A stretch of 64,000 nt of DNA from Streptomyces bluensis (GTDB taxonomy: Bacteria; Actinomycetota; Actinomycetes; Streptomycetales; Streptomycetaceae), in assembly GCF_014650715.1 (NCBI RefSeq), contig NZ_BMVM01000002.1, positions 248,001 to 312,000 on the forward strand, written 5' to 3'. Position numbers and translations under genes: made by a program. Positions 56,702-64,000 of the stretch are shown here, piece by piece; position 1 is the stretch's first letter; every line of letters starts with the position of its first letter. Under the pieces are notes generated by a model that saw only the letters and a program-made list of their open reading frames with translations, was not told the DNA's origin and made no database searches.

Positions 56702-57243
56702 CTGCCGGGGTTCGTCGGGGCGTGCTGGGACTGTGCGGCCTGTGCGGACGGGGCGGGGGGTACGGCGGCGGAGTCCGGCGCCGAGGCGGGCGTGGGGGCG
56801 GGTGACGGGGACGCGGGGGTGGGTGGCGGGCTCGCGGTCACCTTGGGCGCGAGCATGAGGGAGACCGCCGGGACCTCCGGGGCGGCCGGGGCGGGGACGC
56901 CCCTGACGGTGCCGTCGGGGTTCAGGAAGACCGGGTCGCCGCCGGGGACCATGCCCAGTTCGCGGGCGCGGCGCTGGAGGGCGTCGGGGGCCGAGTAGGC
57001 GTCCACGTCGCGCTGGAGGGCCTGCTCCTCGTCCGTGAGGCTCTTCGTGTCGTCCTTGAGGTCGCCGAGCCTGAACGCCCCTTCGCTGAGGGCGGAGTTC
57101 AGCACGAGCAGGCCGATGAGGCCGCCGCCCAGGAGGAACACGACGAGGAGGACGAACGGGGTGCGGGCCGCCTGGGCCGGTCCCGCGGGGAAGAGCCGCG
57201 CGAGCCGAGCGGCCCGGCCCCTCAGTTCGGGTTTCCTACTCAC
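56698..57243 (-). CDS. ftsL: FtsL-like septum formation protein
   Basis: A 181-residue bitopic protein between rsmH and ftsI. The N-terminal basic part precedes a transmembrane helix (about 29-50), then a short coiled coil (LGDLKDDTKSLTDEEQALQRDVDAYSAPDALQRRARELGMVPGG) typical of FtsL/DivIC. The last 70 residues are proline/alanine/serine-rich and extracytoplasmic. AGGAGGG lies just before the GTG. Confidence 0.9.
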   Translation of the reverse strand: MSRKPELRGRAARLARLFPAGPAQAARTPFVLLVVFLLGGGLIGLLVLNSALSEGAFRLGDLKDDTKSLTDEEQALQRDVDAYSAPDALQRRARELGMVPGGDPVFLNPDGTVRGVPAPAAPEVPAVSLMLAPKVTASPPPTPASPSPAPTPASAPDSAAVPPAPSAQAAQSQHAPTNPGR

Positions 57244-57387
57244 GCACCCTCCTCGCGGGTTCGGATTCCCAACGGACGGCGATATGCGGCTGCGCCGCGT
57301 GGGCTCGACCAGCCAAGCGGGCCCCTCGGCCGACGGACTGTGCCGGGAAATCCACCGCCTTCCTCACCGCCCTCCTCCTCATACGAC

Positions 57388-58344
57388 TCACTCACCGTCC
57401 TCACGGATGCGCTCCGCGCCCCGCAGCCGCGCGGGAGCGGCCCGGCGGTTCTCCGCGACCTCCTCCTCGGTGGGAAGTTCGGCACCGCGGGTGAGCAGCT
57501 TGAGCCGGGGCTGGTAGCGCTCGGGGACGACGGGGAGCCCGGCGGGCGCGGTGGAGGTGGCACCGGCCGTGAACACCTGCTTGACCAGCCGGTCTTCGAG
57601 CGAGTGGTACGACAGGACGGCGATCCGGCCGCCCACGGCGAGCGCCCGCACGGCCGCGGGGATCGCCCTCTGGAGGACGGTGAGTTCGCCGTTGACCTCG
57701 ATGCGCAACGCCTGGAAGGTGCGTTTGGCGGGGTTGCCGCCGGTGCGCTTGGCAGCCTGCGGCAGGGCGTCGCGGATCAGCTCGACGAGCCGCGCGCTGT
57801 TGCTGAACGGCTCCTTGTCCCGCTCGCGCACGATCGCGGCGACGATCCGCTTGGCCTGCTTCTCCTCGCCGTACGCCCTGAGGATCCGCACCAGCTCGCC
57901 GGGCGGGTAGGTGTTGAGCACCTCGGCCGCGCTCATGCCGGTCGTCTGGTCCATGCGCATGTCGAGCGGGGCGTCCTGGGCGTACGCGAACCCGCGGTCG
58001 GCCTCGTCGAGCTGCATGGAGGAGACACCGAGGTCGAACAGGACGCCCTGCACGCGGGGGGTGCCCAGGCGGTCGAGCACCTCGGGGAGTTCGTCGTAGA
58101 CGGCGTGCACCAGGGTGGCGCGGTCGCCGAAGCGAGCGAGTCGCTCCCCGGAGAGACGCAGAGCCTCCTTGTCGCGGTCGAGGGCGACGAGCCGGGCCTC
58201 GGAAAACCGGGTGAGCAGAGCCTCGCTGTGGCCGCCGAGACCGAGGGTGCAGTCGACCACGACGGCGCCGGGCTCCGTGAGGGCCGGGGCCAGCATGTCC
58301 AGGCACCGCTGGAGCATGACGGGGACGTGGCGGCTGTTGGTCAA
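57388..58344 (-). CDS. rsmH: 16S rRNA (cytosine1402-N4)-methyltransferase
   Basis: RsmH methylates C1402 in the ribosomal P site using S-adenosylmethionine. The 318 residues show [13 protein letters not shown], the SAM loop [46 protein letters not shown], and [15 protein letters not shown]. The start is TTG 58344, with AGAGGG upstream. It heads the division and wall cluster; no mraZ precedes it. Confidence 0.96.
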   Translation of the reverse strand: MTNSRHVPVMLQRCLDMLAPALTEPGAVVVDCTLGLGGHSEALLTRFSEARLVALDRDKEALRLSGERLARFGDRATLVHAVYDELPEVLDRLGTPRVQGVLFDLGVSSMQLDEADRGFAYAQDAPLDMRMDQTTGMSAAEVLNTYPPGELVRILRAYGEEKQAKRIVAAIVRERDKEPFSNSARLVELIRDALPQAAKRTGGNPAKRTFQALRIEVNGELTVLQRAIPAAVRALAVGGRIAVLSYHSLEDRLVKQVFTAGATSTAPAGLPVVPERYQPRLKLLTRGAELPTEEEVAENRRAAPARLRGAERIREDGE

Positions 58345-58787
58345 GGGGCCCTCTCAGGTCCGGCGCGGCCGTACGCACCGCCGGGTCCCCGCCCTCCCCC
58401 GGCCGACGCTGGGGGTGACCCCGGTGACGGGGAGGCCCGCCGGGGCCGGAGGTGTCAGCCGACCGGGAACGGGAGGAGGCCGAGCCGTACGTGCGCGCCG
58501 CGCACGTGGGGAGACACCGGAAAATCGCCGGGTCTCCTGGGATGTCAGTCCAGCAGGGGGAACCTCGCCTCCCGCTCCGCGTCACTTTAGTCCACGGTTT
58601 CCCGCGGTCAATCAACCGGCCTGCGCGTCGCGACAGGCCTCGTGTTCGAAGCACCAAGCGGAACGTAACCACCCATATGGATGCAACCGTGCCACGCCTG
58701 TGGGTTACCCCACAACAAGCCGCGACGGCGTTCTTTGTCGCGCCTCACTGCGCGCCCGCGGCGGCCGTGACCAGTACCGTCATGGGT
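58345..58787. other. Divergent intergenic region without gene
   Basis: This 443-nt gap separates rsmH (minus) from the carbonic anhydrase (plus). The open plus-strand frame across it has poor codon use and includes promoter sequence, so I do not call a gene. It holds a consensus-like promoter at 58584-58611 and a 6-bp inverted repeat (TGTGGG-GTAA-CCCACA on the minus strand) near 58697-58712. No MraZ coding sequence is recognisable. Confidence 0.6.
58584..58611 (-). promoter_or_regulatory. Sigma-70-type promoter for the division/wall cluster
   Basis: On the minus strand TTGACC (58606-58611) and TAAAGT (58584-58589) are spaced by 16 nt, close to the HrdB consensus. Transcription would start near 58577, leaving a leader of about 230 nt before rsmH. 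Confidence 0.6.
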
Positions 58788-59336
58788 ATGACGACTTCCG
58801 CATCGCTTCCCACAGGGCCCGAGGACGCCATAACCGGCGGCGGCACCGTCACCGACCGCCTCGTCGAGGCGAACGAGCGGTACGCCGACGCGTTCACCGA
58901 CCCCGGGATGGACGCCCGTCCCGTCCTTCACGTCGCCGTCGTGGCCTGTATGGACGCCCGGCTCGACCTGCACGCCGCGCTCGGCCTGGAGCTGGGCGAC
59001 TGTCACACCATCCGTAACGCGGGCGGAGTCGTCACCGACGACGTGATCCGCTCCCTCACCATCAGCCAGCGCAAGCTCGGCACCCGCAGCGTCGTCCTCA
59101 TCCACCACACCGGCTGCGGTCTGGAGGCCCTCACCGAGGACTTCCGCAACGAGCTGGAGCTGGAGGTCGGCCAGCGCCCGGCGTGGGCGGTGGAGTCCTT
59201 CCGGGACGTCGACCAGGACGTACGCCAGTCGATGCAGCGCGTGCGCACCTCGCCCTTCCTGCCGCACACCGACGACGTCCGCGGGTTCGTCTTCGATGTG
59301 CGGACGGGTCTGCTGCGCGAGGTCGACCCGGCCTGA
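58788..59336 (+). CDS. Beta-carbonic anhydrase
   Basis: A 182-residue zinc enzyme interconverting CO2 and bicarbonate. Zinc ligands are the cysteine of VVACMDARLD (with the Asp-Arg dyad), and the histidine and cysteine of VVLIHHTGCGLEAL; HTIRNAGG is the other signature. The short length and sequence match the small type II-like beta class common in actinobacteria. ATG 58788 is chosen; another in-frame ATG lies at 58782. Confidence 0.92.
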   Translation: MTTSASLPTGPEDAITGGGTVTDRLVEANERYADAFTDPGMDARPVLHVAVVACMDARLDLHAALGLELGDCHTIRNAGGVVTDDVIRSLTISQRKLGTRSVVLIHHTGCGLEALTEDFRNELELEVGQRPAWAVESFRDVDQDVRQSMQRVRTSPFLPHTDDVRGFVFDVRTGLLREVDPA

Positions 59337-59444
59337 ACCACGTCGAACCGGCCCGCCGTGCTCACCTCGCTCAGCCCGGCCAGCTGTCGGTTTGCTGACA
59401 ACCTGGTGCTCAAAGCACTGCAAGCCCCTACATATCGCGGCCAG

Positions 59445-59453
59445 TTATCCACA
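59445..59453 (+). promoter_or_regulatory. DnaA-box nonamer TTATCCACA
   Basis: An exact match to the E. coli consensus DnaA box lies in the 262-nt gap before moxR. In a GC-rich genome this AT-rich nonamer is unlikely by chance at any one place. It is a single site and its role is unproven. Confidence 0.4.
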
Positions 59454-59598
59454 GGCGAGTGACACGAATCGGTAACGGCAGCAAGAATGCGGGTGTGGCG
59501 TCACGCGGAACTTTTCCCGCGTGGTGCCCGTGTTCGGGGTGGGCCGGTCCGCATCGCAGAGCGTCGGCCCGGAGTAAGTACGGGCCGAGGAGGGCCGG

Positions 59599-60636
59599 GT
59601 GACGACCTATGACGATCGAGCGAGCCTTACGGATCTGACCAGCACTGTGGAGCGTGTGCGCAGTTCGGTCGAGGAAGTGATCGAGGGCAAGCCTGAGGTC
59701 GTACGGCTTTCGCTGACAGTGCTGCTCGCCGAGGGACATCTTCTGATCGAGGATGTTCCCGGCGTCGGCAAGACCATGCTCGCCAAGGCACTGGCGCGGT
59801 CCATCGACTGCTCCGTGCGGCGCATCCAGTTCACGCCCGACCTGCTGCCGTCGGACATCACGGGTGTGTCCATCTGGGACCAGCAGCGGAAGGACTTCGA
59901 GTTCAAACCGGGGGCGATCTTCGCGCAGATCGTGATCGGTGACGAGATCAACCGCGCCTCGCCGAAGACACAGTCCGCGCTCCTGGAGTCCATGGAGGAG
60001 CGCCAGGTCACGATCGACGGCAAGACCTACGACCTGCCCAGCCCCTTCATGGTGGTGGCGACGCAGAACCCGGTCGAGATGGAGGGCACCTACCCACTGC
60101 CGGAGGCGCAGCGCGACCGCTTCATGGCCCGGGTCTCCGTCGGCTACCCCAGCCCGGAGGCCGAGTTGCAGATGCTCGACATTCACGGCGGGGCGTCACC
60201 GCTGGAGGACCTGCGGCCGGTGGCGCACGCGCACGAGATCGTGAAGCTGATCGAGGCCGTCCGGGGCGTCCACGTCGCGGAAACGGTCCGGCGGTACGCC
60301 GTGGACCTGGTCGGCGCCACCCGCACCCACCCCGACCTCAGACTGGGCGCCTCCCCGCGTGCCACGCTGCACCTGCTGCGCGCGGCGAAGGCGTCCGCGG
60401 CGCTGAGCGGCCGGGAGTACGCGCTGCCGGACGATGTTCAGGCCCTCGCCGTCGCCGTCCTGGCCCACCGCCTGCTGCCCACCGCCCAGGCCCAGCTGAA
60501 CCGCCGTACGGCGGAGCAGGTCGTCCAGGAGATCATCCAGCGCACGCCCGTTCCGTCCGCGCCCCAGCCGCAGAGCGGTTTCGGCGTGGGCCGAGGGGCG
60601 CCCGTGTATCCGCAGCAGCCGCGGAGGCTTGGATGA
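59599..60636 (+). CDS. MoxR-type AAA ATPase
   Basis: A 345-residue AAA+ chaperone. Walker A is IEDVPGVGKTMLAKAL (about 50-65), Walker B is VIGDEINRASPKTQSALLESMEERQV, sensor 1 is VVATQNPVEMEGTYPLPEAQRDRF, and the arginine-finger and C-terminal lid helices follow. MoxR proteins usually act with VWA or DUF58 proteins to mature envelope complexes. GAGGAGGG precedes the GTG. It overlaps the DUF58 gene by 4 nt. Confidence 0.95.
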   Translation: MTTYDDRASLTDLTSTVERVRSSVEEVIEGKPEVVRLSLTVLLAEGHLLIEDVPGVGKTMLAKALARSIDCSVRRIQFTPDLLPSDITGVSIWDQQRKDFEFKPGAIFAQIVIGDEINRASPKTQSALLESMEERQVTIDGKTYDLPSPFMVVATQNPVEMEGTYPLPEAQRDRFMARVSVGYPSPEAELQMLDIHGGASPLEDLRPVAHAHEIVKLIEAVRGVHVAETVRRYAVDLVGATRTHPDLRLGASPRATLHLLRAAKASAALSGREYALPDDVQALAVAVLAHRLLPTAQAQLNRRTAEQVVQEIIQRTPVPSAPQPQSGFGVGRGAPVYPQQPRRLG

Positions 60637-62015
60637 CCACCCCGGCGCAGGCGCCCGCCCCGGAGCAGGAAAAGGGCGGCCTGCGCACGACGCTCGCCGG
60701 CCTCACCACCCGCGGGCGCTCCTTCCTGGCCGCCGGGGTGGCCGCCGCCGTCTGCGCGTACGTCCTCGGGCAGGGCGATCTGCTCCGGGTCGGTCTACTG
60801 CTGACCGTGCTGCCGCTGATCTGCGCGACCGTGCTGTACCGCACCCGCTACCGGGTCGCCGGGAGCCGGCGCCTGTCCCCCGCGCGCGTGCCCGCCGGTT
60901 CCGAGGCCCGCGTCCATCTGAGGATGGACAACGTCTCGCGGTTGCCCACGGGTCTGCTGATGCTCCAGGACCGGGTGCCGTACGTGCTGGGGCCGCGCCC
61001 CCGGTTCGTCCTGGACCGGGTGGAGGCGGGCGGCCGCCGCGAGGTGTCGTACCGCGTGCGCTCCGACCTGCGCGGCCGCTATCCGCTGGGGCCGCTGCAA
61101 CTGCGTCTGTCCGACCCGTTCGGGATGTGCGAGCTGACCCGCTCCTTCTCCGCGTACGACACACTCACGGTCATCCCGCGCGTGGAGCCGCTGCCGCCGG
61201 TTCGGCTCAGCGGCGAGGCCAAGGGGTACGGCGACGGGCGGCAGCGTTCGCTGGCGCTGGCCGGCGAGGACGACGTGATCCCGCGCGGGTACCGGCACGG
61301 CGACGACCTGCGCCGGGTGCACTGGCGTTCGACCGCCCGGTATGGCGAGCTGATGGTGCGGCGCGAGGAGCAGCCGCAGCGCGCCCGCTGCTCGGTGCTG
61401 CTCGACACCCGGGGACTGGCCTTCGAGGGCGCGGGCCCGGACTCGGCCTTCGAGTGGGCGGTCTCCGGCACGGCGTCGGTGCTGGCGCACTTGCTCGAAC
61501 GAGGCTTCTCCGTACGTCTGTTGACGGACACGGGCAACTCGGTGCCCGGCGAGGGGACCGGCGGGTTCGCGGGCGCGAGCCAGGAGTCGGCCGACGCCGC
61601 GGGGCTGATGCTGGACACGCTCGCGGTGATCGACCACTCCGACGGCACGGGGCTCTCGTCGGCGTACGACATGCTGCGCGGCGGGAACGAGGGGCTGCTG
61701 GTGGCCTTCCTCGGCGACCTGGACGAGGAGCAGGCGGCCGTGGTCGGCAGGATGCGCCAGCGCAGCGGAGGGGCGGTCGCCTTCCTGCTGGACAGCGACA
61801 CATGGGGGCGTGAGCCGACCGACGTGCCCGCCCCGGGTGGGAAGAACCGCAGCGAGGAGACCCTGCGCATGCTCCAGGAGGCCGGCTGGACGGCACTGAG
61901 CGTGCCGCGGGGCGCCGGACTGGCGGACCTGTGGCGCCAGGCGGACCGGCAGCGCACGGGCGCGACCGCGGGCAGCGGTGGCGGTAGCGGTAGCGGTACG
62001 GAGGGACGGTCATGA
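60633..62015 (+). CDS. DUF58 membrane protein
   Basis: A 460-residue protein: two transmembrane helices near the N-terminus (about 33-70), a beta-rich region (RLSPARVPAGSEARVHLRMDNVSRLPTGLLML), and the DUF58 core with DVIPRGYRHGDDLRRVHWRSTARYGELMVRREEQP followed by a VWA-like fold (CSVLLDTRGLAFEG). The metal-ion-dependent adhesion site is incomplete. It is translationally coupled to moxR and to the transglutaminase gene, forming the usual three-gene envelope module. Confidence 0.93.
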   Translation: MTTPAQAPAPEQEKGGLRTTLAGLTTRGRSFLAAGVAAAVCAYVLGQGDLLRVGLLLTVLPLICATVLYRTRYRVAGSRRLSPARVPAGSEARVHLRMDNVSRLPTGLLMLQDRVPYVLGPRPRFVLDRVEAGGRREVSYRVRSDLRGRYPLGPLQLRLSDPFGMCELTRSFSAYDTLTVIPRVEPLPPVRLSGEAKGYGDGRQRSLALAGEDDVIPRGYRHGDDLRRVHWRSTARYGELMVRREEQPQRARCSVLLDTRGLAFEGAGPDSAFEWAVSGTASVLAHLLERGFSVRLLTDTGNSVPGEGTGGFAGASQESADAAGLMLDTLAVIDHSDGTGLSSAYDMLRGGNEGLLVAFLGDLDEEQAAVVGRMRQRSGGAVAFLLDSDTWGREPTDVPAPGGKNRSEETLRMLQEAGWTALSVPRGAGLADLWRQADRQRTGATAGSGGGSGSGTEGRS

Positions 62016-64000
62016 GCGGTCGGGCGAGGCTGGCGCTGGGCGCCTGGGCCGCCACTCTCACGTCGGCGTGCGCACTGCTGCCGCTGGTCGATCAGCTGTC
62101 CTGGATCCTGCAGGCGGCGCTCCTGCTCGGCGTGCAGACCGTGGTGGGGGCGCTGACGCGGCGGGTGCCACTGGCCCGGCCGCTGACCGTGGCGGCGCAG
62201 GCACTGGTGACGCTGCTGCTGCTCACGCTGGTCTTCGCCCGGCAGCAGGCCCTGGTCGGGCTGATCCCAGGGCCGGAGGCGTTCCAGCAGTTCTGGACGC
62301 TGCTGCAGACGGGCGCGGAGGACGTCGGGAAGTACACGACCCCGGCGCCGCTGACCGACGGCATCAGGCTGATGATGGTCGGCGGTGTCCTGGTGATCGG
62401 GCTCGCGGTGGACACCCTCGCGGTGACCTTCCGCAGCGCCGCGCCCGCAGGTCTGCCGCTGCTCGCGCTGTACTCGGTCGCCGCGGGATTGTCCGACGAC
62501 CTGGAGTGGCTGTCGTTCGTGGTCGCGGCGGCCGGCTATCTGATGCTGCTTCTCGCCGAGGGCCGTGAGCGGCTGTCGCAGTGGGGCCGCGTCTTCGGCG
62601 GGGCGCCCCGCGGGCCGGGGGCGGACTCCGCGGCCGGAGCGGTGGCCCCGGTCCGGACCGGGCGGCGCATCGGCGTGGTCGCGCTGGGCATCGCCCTGCT
62701 GCCGCTGCCGACACTGGACGGGGGGCTGCTGGGCGCCGCGGGCACGGGAGTGGGTTCCGGCTCCGGGGGCGGCGGCACGATCTCGGCGGTGAACCCGTTG
62801 GTGTCGCTGCGCGACAGCCTGAACGTGGACGAGGACCGCCAGGTCATGTCCTATCGCACGAACACCGAGAACACCGAGGACCTGTACCTGCGGATCGTCG
62901 CCCTGGACGAGTTCGACGGCACCGCGTGGAAGCCGTCCCAGCGCCGCATCGAGGGCGTGCCGGAGACGTTCCCGACGCCGCTCGGTCTCGGCCCCGACGT
63001 CAAGCGCACCGAGATCGAGACCCGGATTGCGGCGGCGAAGGACTACGGCCAGGACTGGCTGCCGATGCCGTACCCGGCGACCGGCGTGGACATCGCGGGC
63101 GACTGGCGGTACGAGCCGACCGGCCGCACACTCGTCGGCGACCACGGGCAGAACACCCGCGGCCTGCGGTACACGGTCAGGAGCCTGATCGTGCAGCCGA
63201 CCGCGGAGCAGCTGTCCTCGGCGCCTCAGCCGCCGCCGGCTCTGCAGCGCGAGTACACCGCACTGCCGAATTCGCTGCCGCAGGTGGTCGCCCGGACGGC
63301 GCGCGAGGTGACCGCGGGCTCGGCGAACAACTACGAGCGGGCGGTCAAGCTGCAGGACTGGTTCTCGGTGAGCGGCGGGTTCACGTACGACACTCAGGTG
63401 AAGGTGGGCAGCGACTCGACCGCGATAGCGCGGTTCCTCCGGGACAAGGAGGGATTCTGCGTCCACTTCTCGTTCGCGATGGCGTCGATGGCCCGCTCGC
63501 TGGGCATACCGGCGCGGGTCGCGGTGGGCTTCACACCGGGGTCACCGCAGCCGGACGGTTCGATGACCGTGGGGCTGCGGGACGCGCACGCGTGGCCGGA
63601 GCTGTACTTCGAGGGTGTGGGCTGGACCCGCTTCGAGCCGACCCCGAACCGCGGCAGCGCGCCGTCGTACACACAGCCGGAGGCGTCGGGCGGCACCGGT
63701 CTCCCCGACGTGGCCCGGCCCACGCAGTCGGCGTCCACGGCGCCGTCCTCCGAGCCGTCGGCGAGCGAGAGCTGCGCCGGGCGGGAGCAGCAGCTCCAGG
63801 CGTGTGCGAGTGACTCCCCGGCGGCAGCGGCGGGGTCGGACCACGATCCCGGGCAGTGGCTCCTGTTCCTGGGCGTCGCCCTGGCTGTGCTCGCGATGCT
63901 GACGGTGCCGCTGCTGCCGATGCTGTGGCGGATGCGGGTCCGGGCCGTACGGCTCGGCGCCCACGGCCGTACGCCGGAGGGTGTGGCGGCTCATACGCTG
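62012..64000 (+). CDS. Transglutaminase-like membrane protein, TgpA type (C-terminus outside)
   Basis: The 663 residues seen begin with about six transmembrane helices. A large exported part follows, with a TgpA N-terminal-like domain and then a transglutaminase core. The catalytic triad is visible as FLRDKEGFCVHFSFAMASMARSLGIPARVAVGF (Cys), DAHAWPELYF (His) and GWTRFEPTP (acidic partner region). A serine/proline-rich linker and a final helix (LLFLGVALAVLAMLTVPLLP) precede the edge. It completes the moxR-DUF58 module, probably acting on the cell envelope; the reaction is unknown. Confidence 0.92.
   Translation, partial: MSGRARLALGAWAATLTSACALLPLVDQLSWILQAALLLGVQTVVGALTRRVPLARPLTVAAQALVTLLLLTLVFARQQALVGLIPGPEAFQQFWTLLQTGAEDVGKYTTPAPLTDGIRLMMVGGVLVIGLAVDTLAVTFRSAAPAGLPLLALYSVAAGLSDDLEWLSFVVAAAGYLMLLLAEGRERLSQWGRVFGGAPRGPGADSAAGAVAPVRTGRRIGVVALGIALLPLPTLDGGLLGAAGTGVGSGSGGGGTISAVNPLVSLRDSLNVDEDRQVMSYRTNTENTEDLYLRIVALDEFDGTAWKPSQRRIEGVPETFPTPLGLGPDVKRTEIETRIAAAKDYGQDWLPMPYPATGVDIAGDWRYEPTGRTLVGDHGQNTRGLRYTVRSLIVQPTAEQLSSAPQPPPALQREYTALPNSLPQVVARTAREVTAGSANNYERAVKLQDWFSVSGGFTYDTQVKVGSDSTAIARFLRDKEGFCVHFSFAMASMARSLGIPARVAVGFTPGSPQPDGSMTVGLRDAHAWPELYFEGVGWTRFEPTPNRGSAPSYTQPEASGGTGLPDVARPTQSASTAPSSEPSASESCAGREQQLQACASDSPAAAAGSDHDPGQWLLFLGVALAVLAMLTVPLLPMLWRMRVRAVRLGAHGRTPEGVAAHTL

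Noticed and set aside
58452-58787. N-terminal extension of the carbonic anhydrase
   Set aside because: It would cross the cluster promoter, and its peptide is unlike the family; ATG 58788 gives the normal start.
1-64000. CRISPR array, prophage, insertion sequence or integrase site
   Set aside because: No spaced identical repeats, transposase, integrase or phage structural genes are seen; the window is conserved core chromosome.

Overview
The window is a high-GC actinobacterial chromosome segment and almost certainly Streptomyces. Third codon positions are nearly all G or C, GTG and TTG starts are common, genes overlap as GTGA or ATGA, and the order trp/his - dnaE - phoD - ileS - divIVA - ftsZ - mur - rsmH matches the conserved core of Streptomyces chromosomes as I know it. 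The species cannot be named from this sequence alone.

Left part (1-12.7 kb, minus strand): two amino-acid gene sets are interleaved. Transcription runs leftwards from hisD through hisC, hisB, a 54-residue membrane ORF, hisH, hisA (PriA) and ridA to hisF. A small toxin-antitoxin pair and a plus-strand DinB-like gene then interrupt it. It resumes with hisI and trpE, trp-region membrane proteins, trpC, a small trpM-like ORF and the start of trpB, which runs off the edge. hisG, hisE, trpD and trpF are not here. Hairpins after trpE and after the 86-residue membrane gene suggest the trp genes are split into more than one transcript.

Middle (12.9-36.4 kb): a mosaic of housekeeping and unknown genes. 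It holds a beta-helix-like membrane-anchored protein, a Lon-substrate-binding-domain protein, a YbaK deacylase, and a noncoding array of about 20 degenerate ~25-nt repeats. After that come a DUF2567-like membrane protein, an ABC-2 exporter pair, a NYN-domain protein and dnaE. The block continues with a DUF2252 protein, an exported DsbA-like protein, a Tat-exported PhoD phosphatase, a dienelactone-hydrolase-like protein, an MscS-type channel, an SDR enzyme, a GNAT protein, an RluA-family pseudouridine synthase, lspA, and a TraR/DksA protein carrying a very long lysine/alanine-rich arm.

Isoleucine locus (36.7-40.4 kb): a T-box leader with an ATC specifier, an exact T-box core and a hairpin that covers the Shine-Dalgarno precedes ileS. 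The encoded IleRS has GAHH where class I synthetases normally have HIGH. Just downstream, on the other strand, lies an aberrant tRNA-like sequence.

Division and wall cluster (40.4-58.6 kb, minus strand): rsmH-ftsL-ftsI-murE-murF-mraY-murD-ftsW-murG-ftsQ-ftsZ-pgeF-yggS-sepF-yggT-divIVA, tightly packed, without murC, ddl or mraZ. This set makes the lipid-linked peptidoglycan precursor, polymerises and cross-links it, and builds the Z-ring and the polar DivIVA scaffold. A consensus-like promoter lies about 230 nt upstream of rsmH.

Right end (58.8-64 kb, plus strand): a beta-carbonic anhydrase, then an overlapping moxR - DUF58 - transglutaminase-like membrane protein operon that leaves the window.
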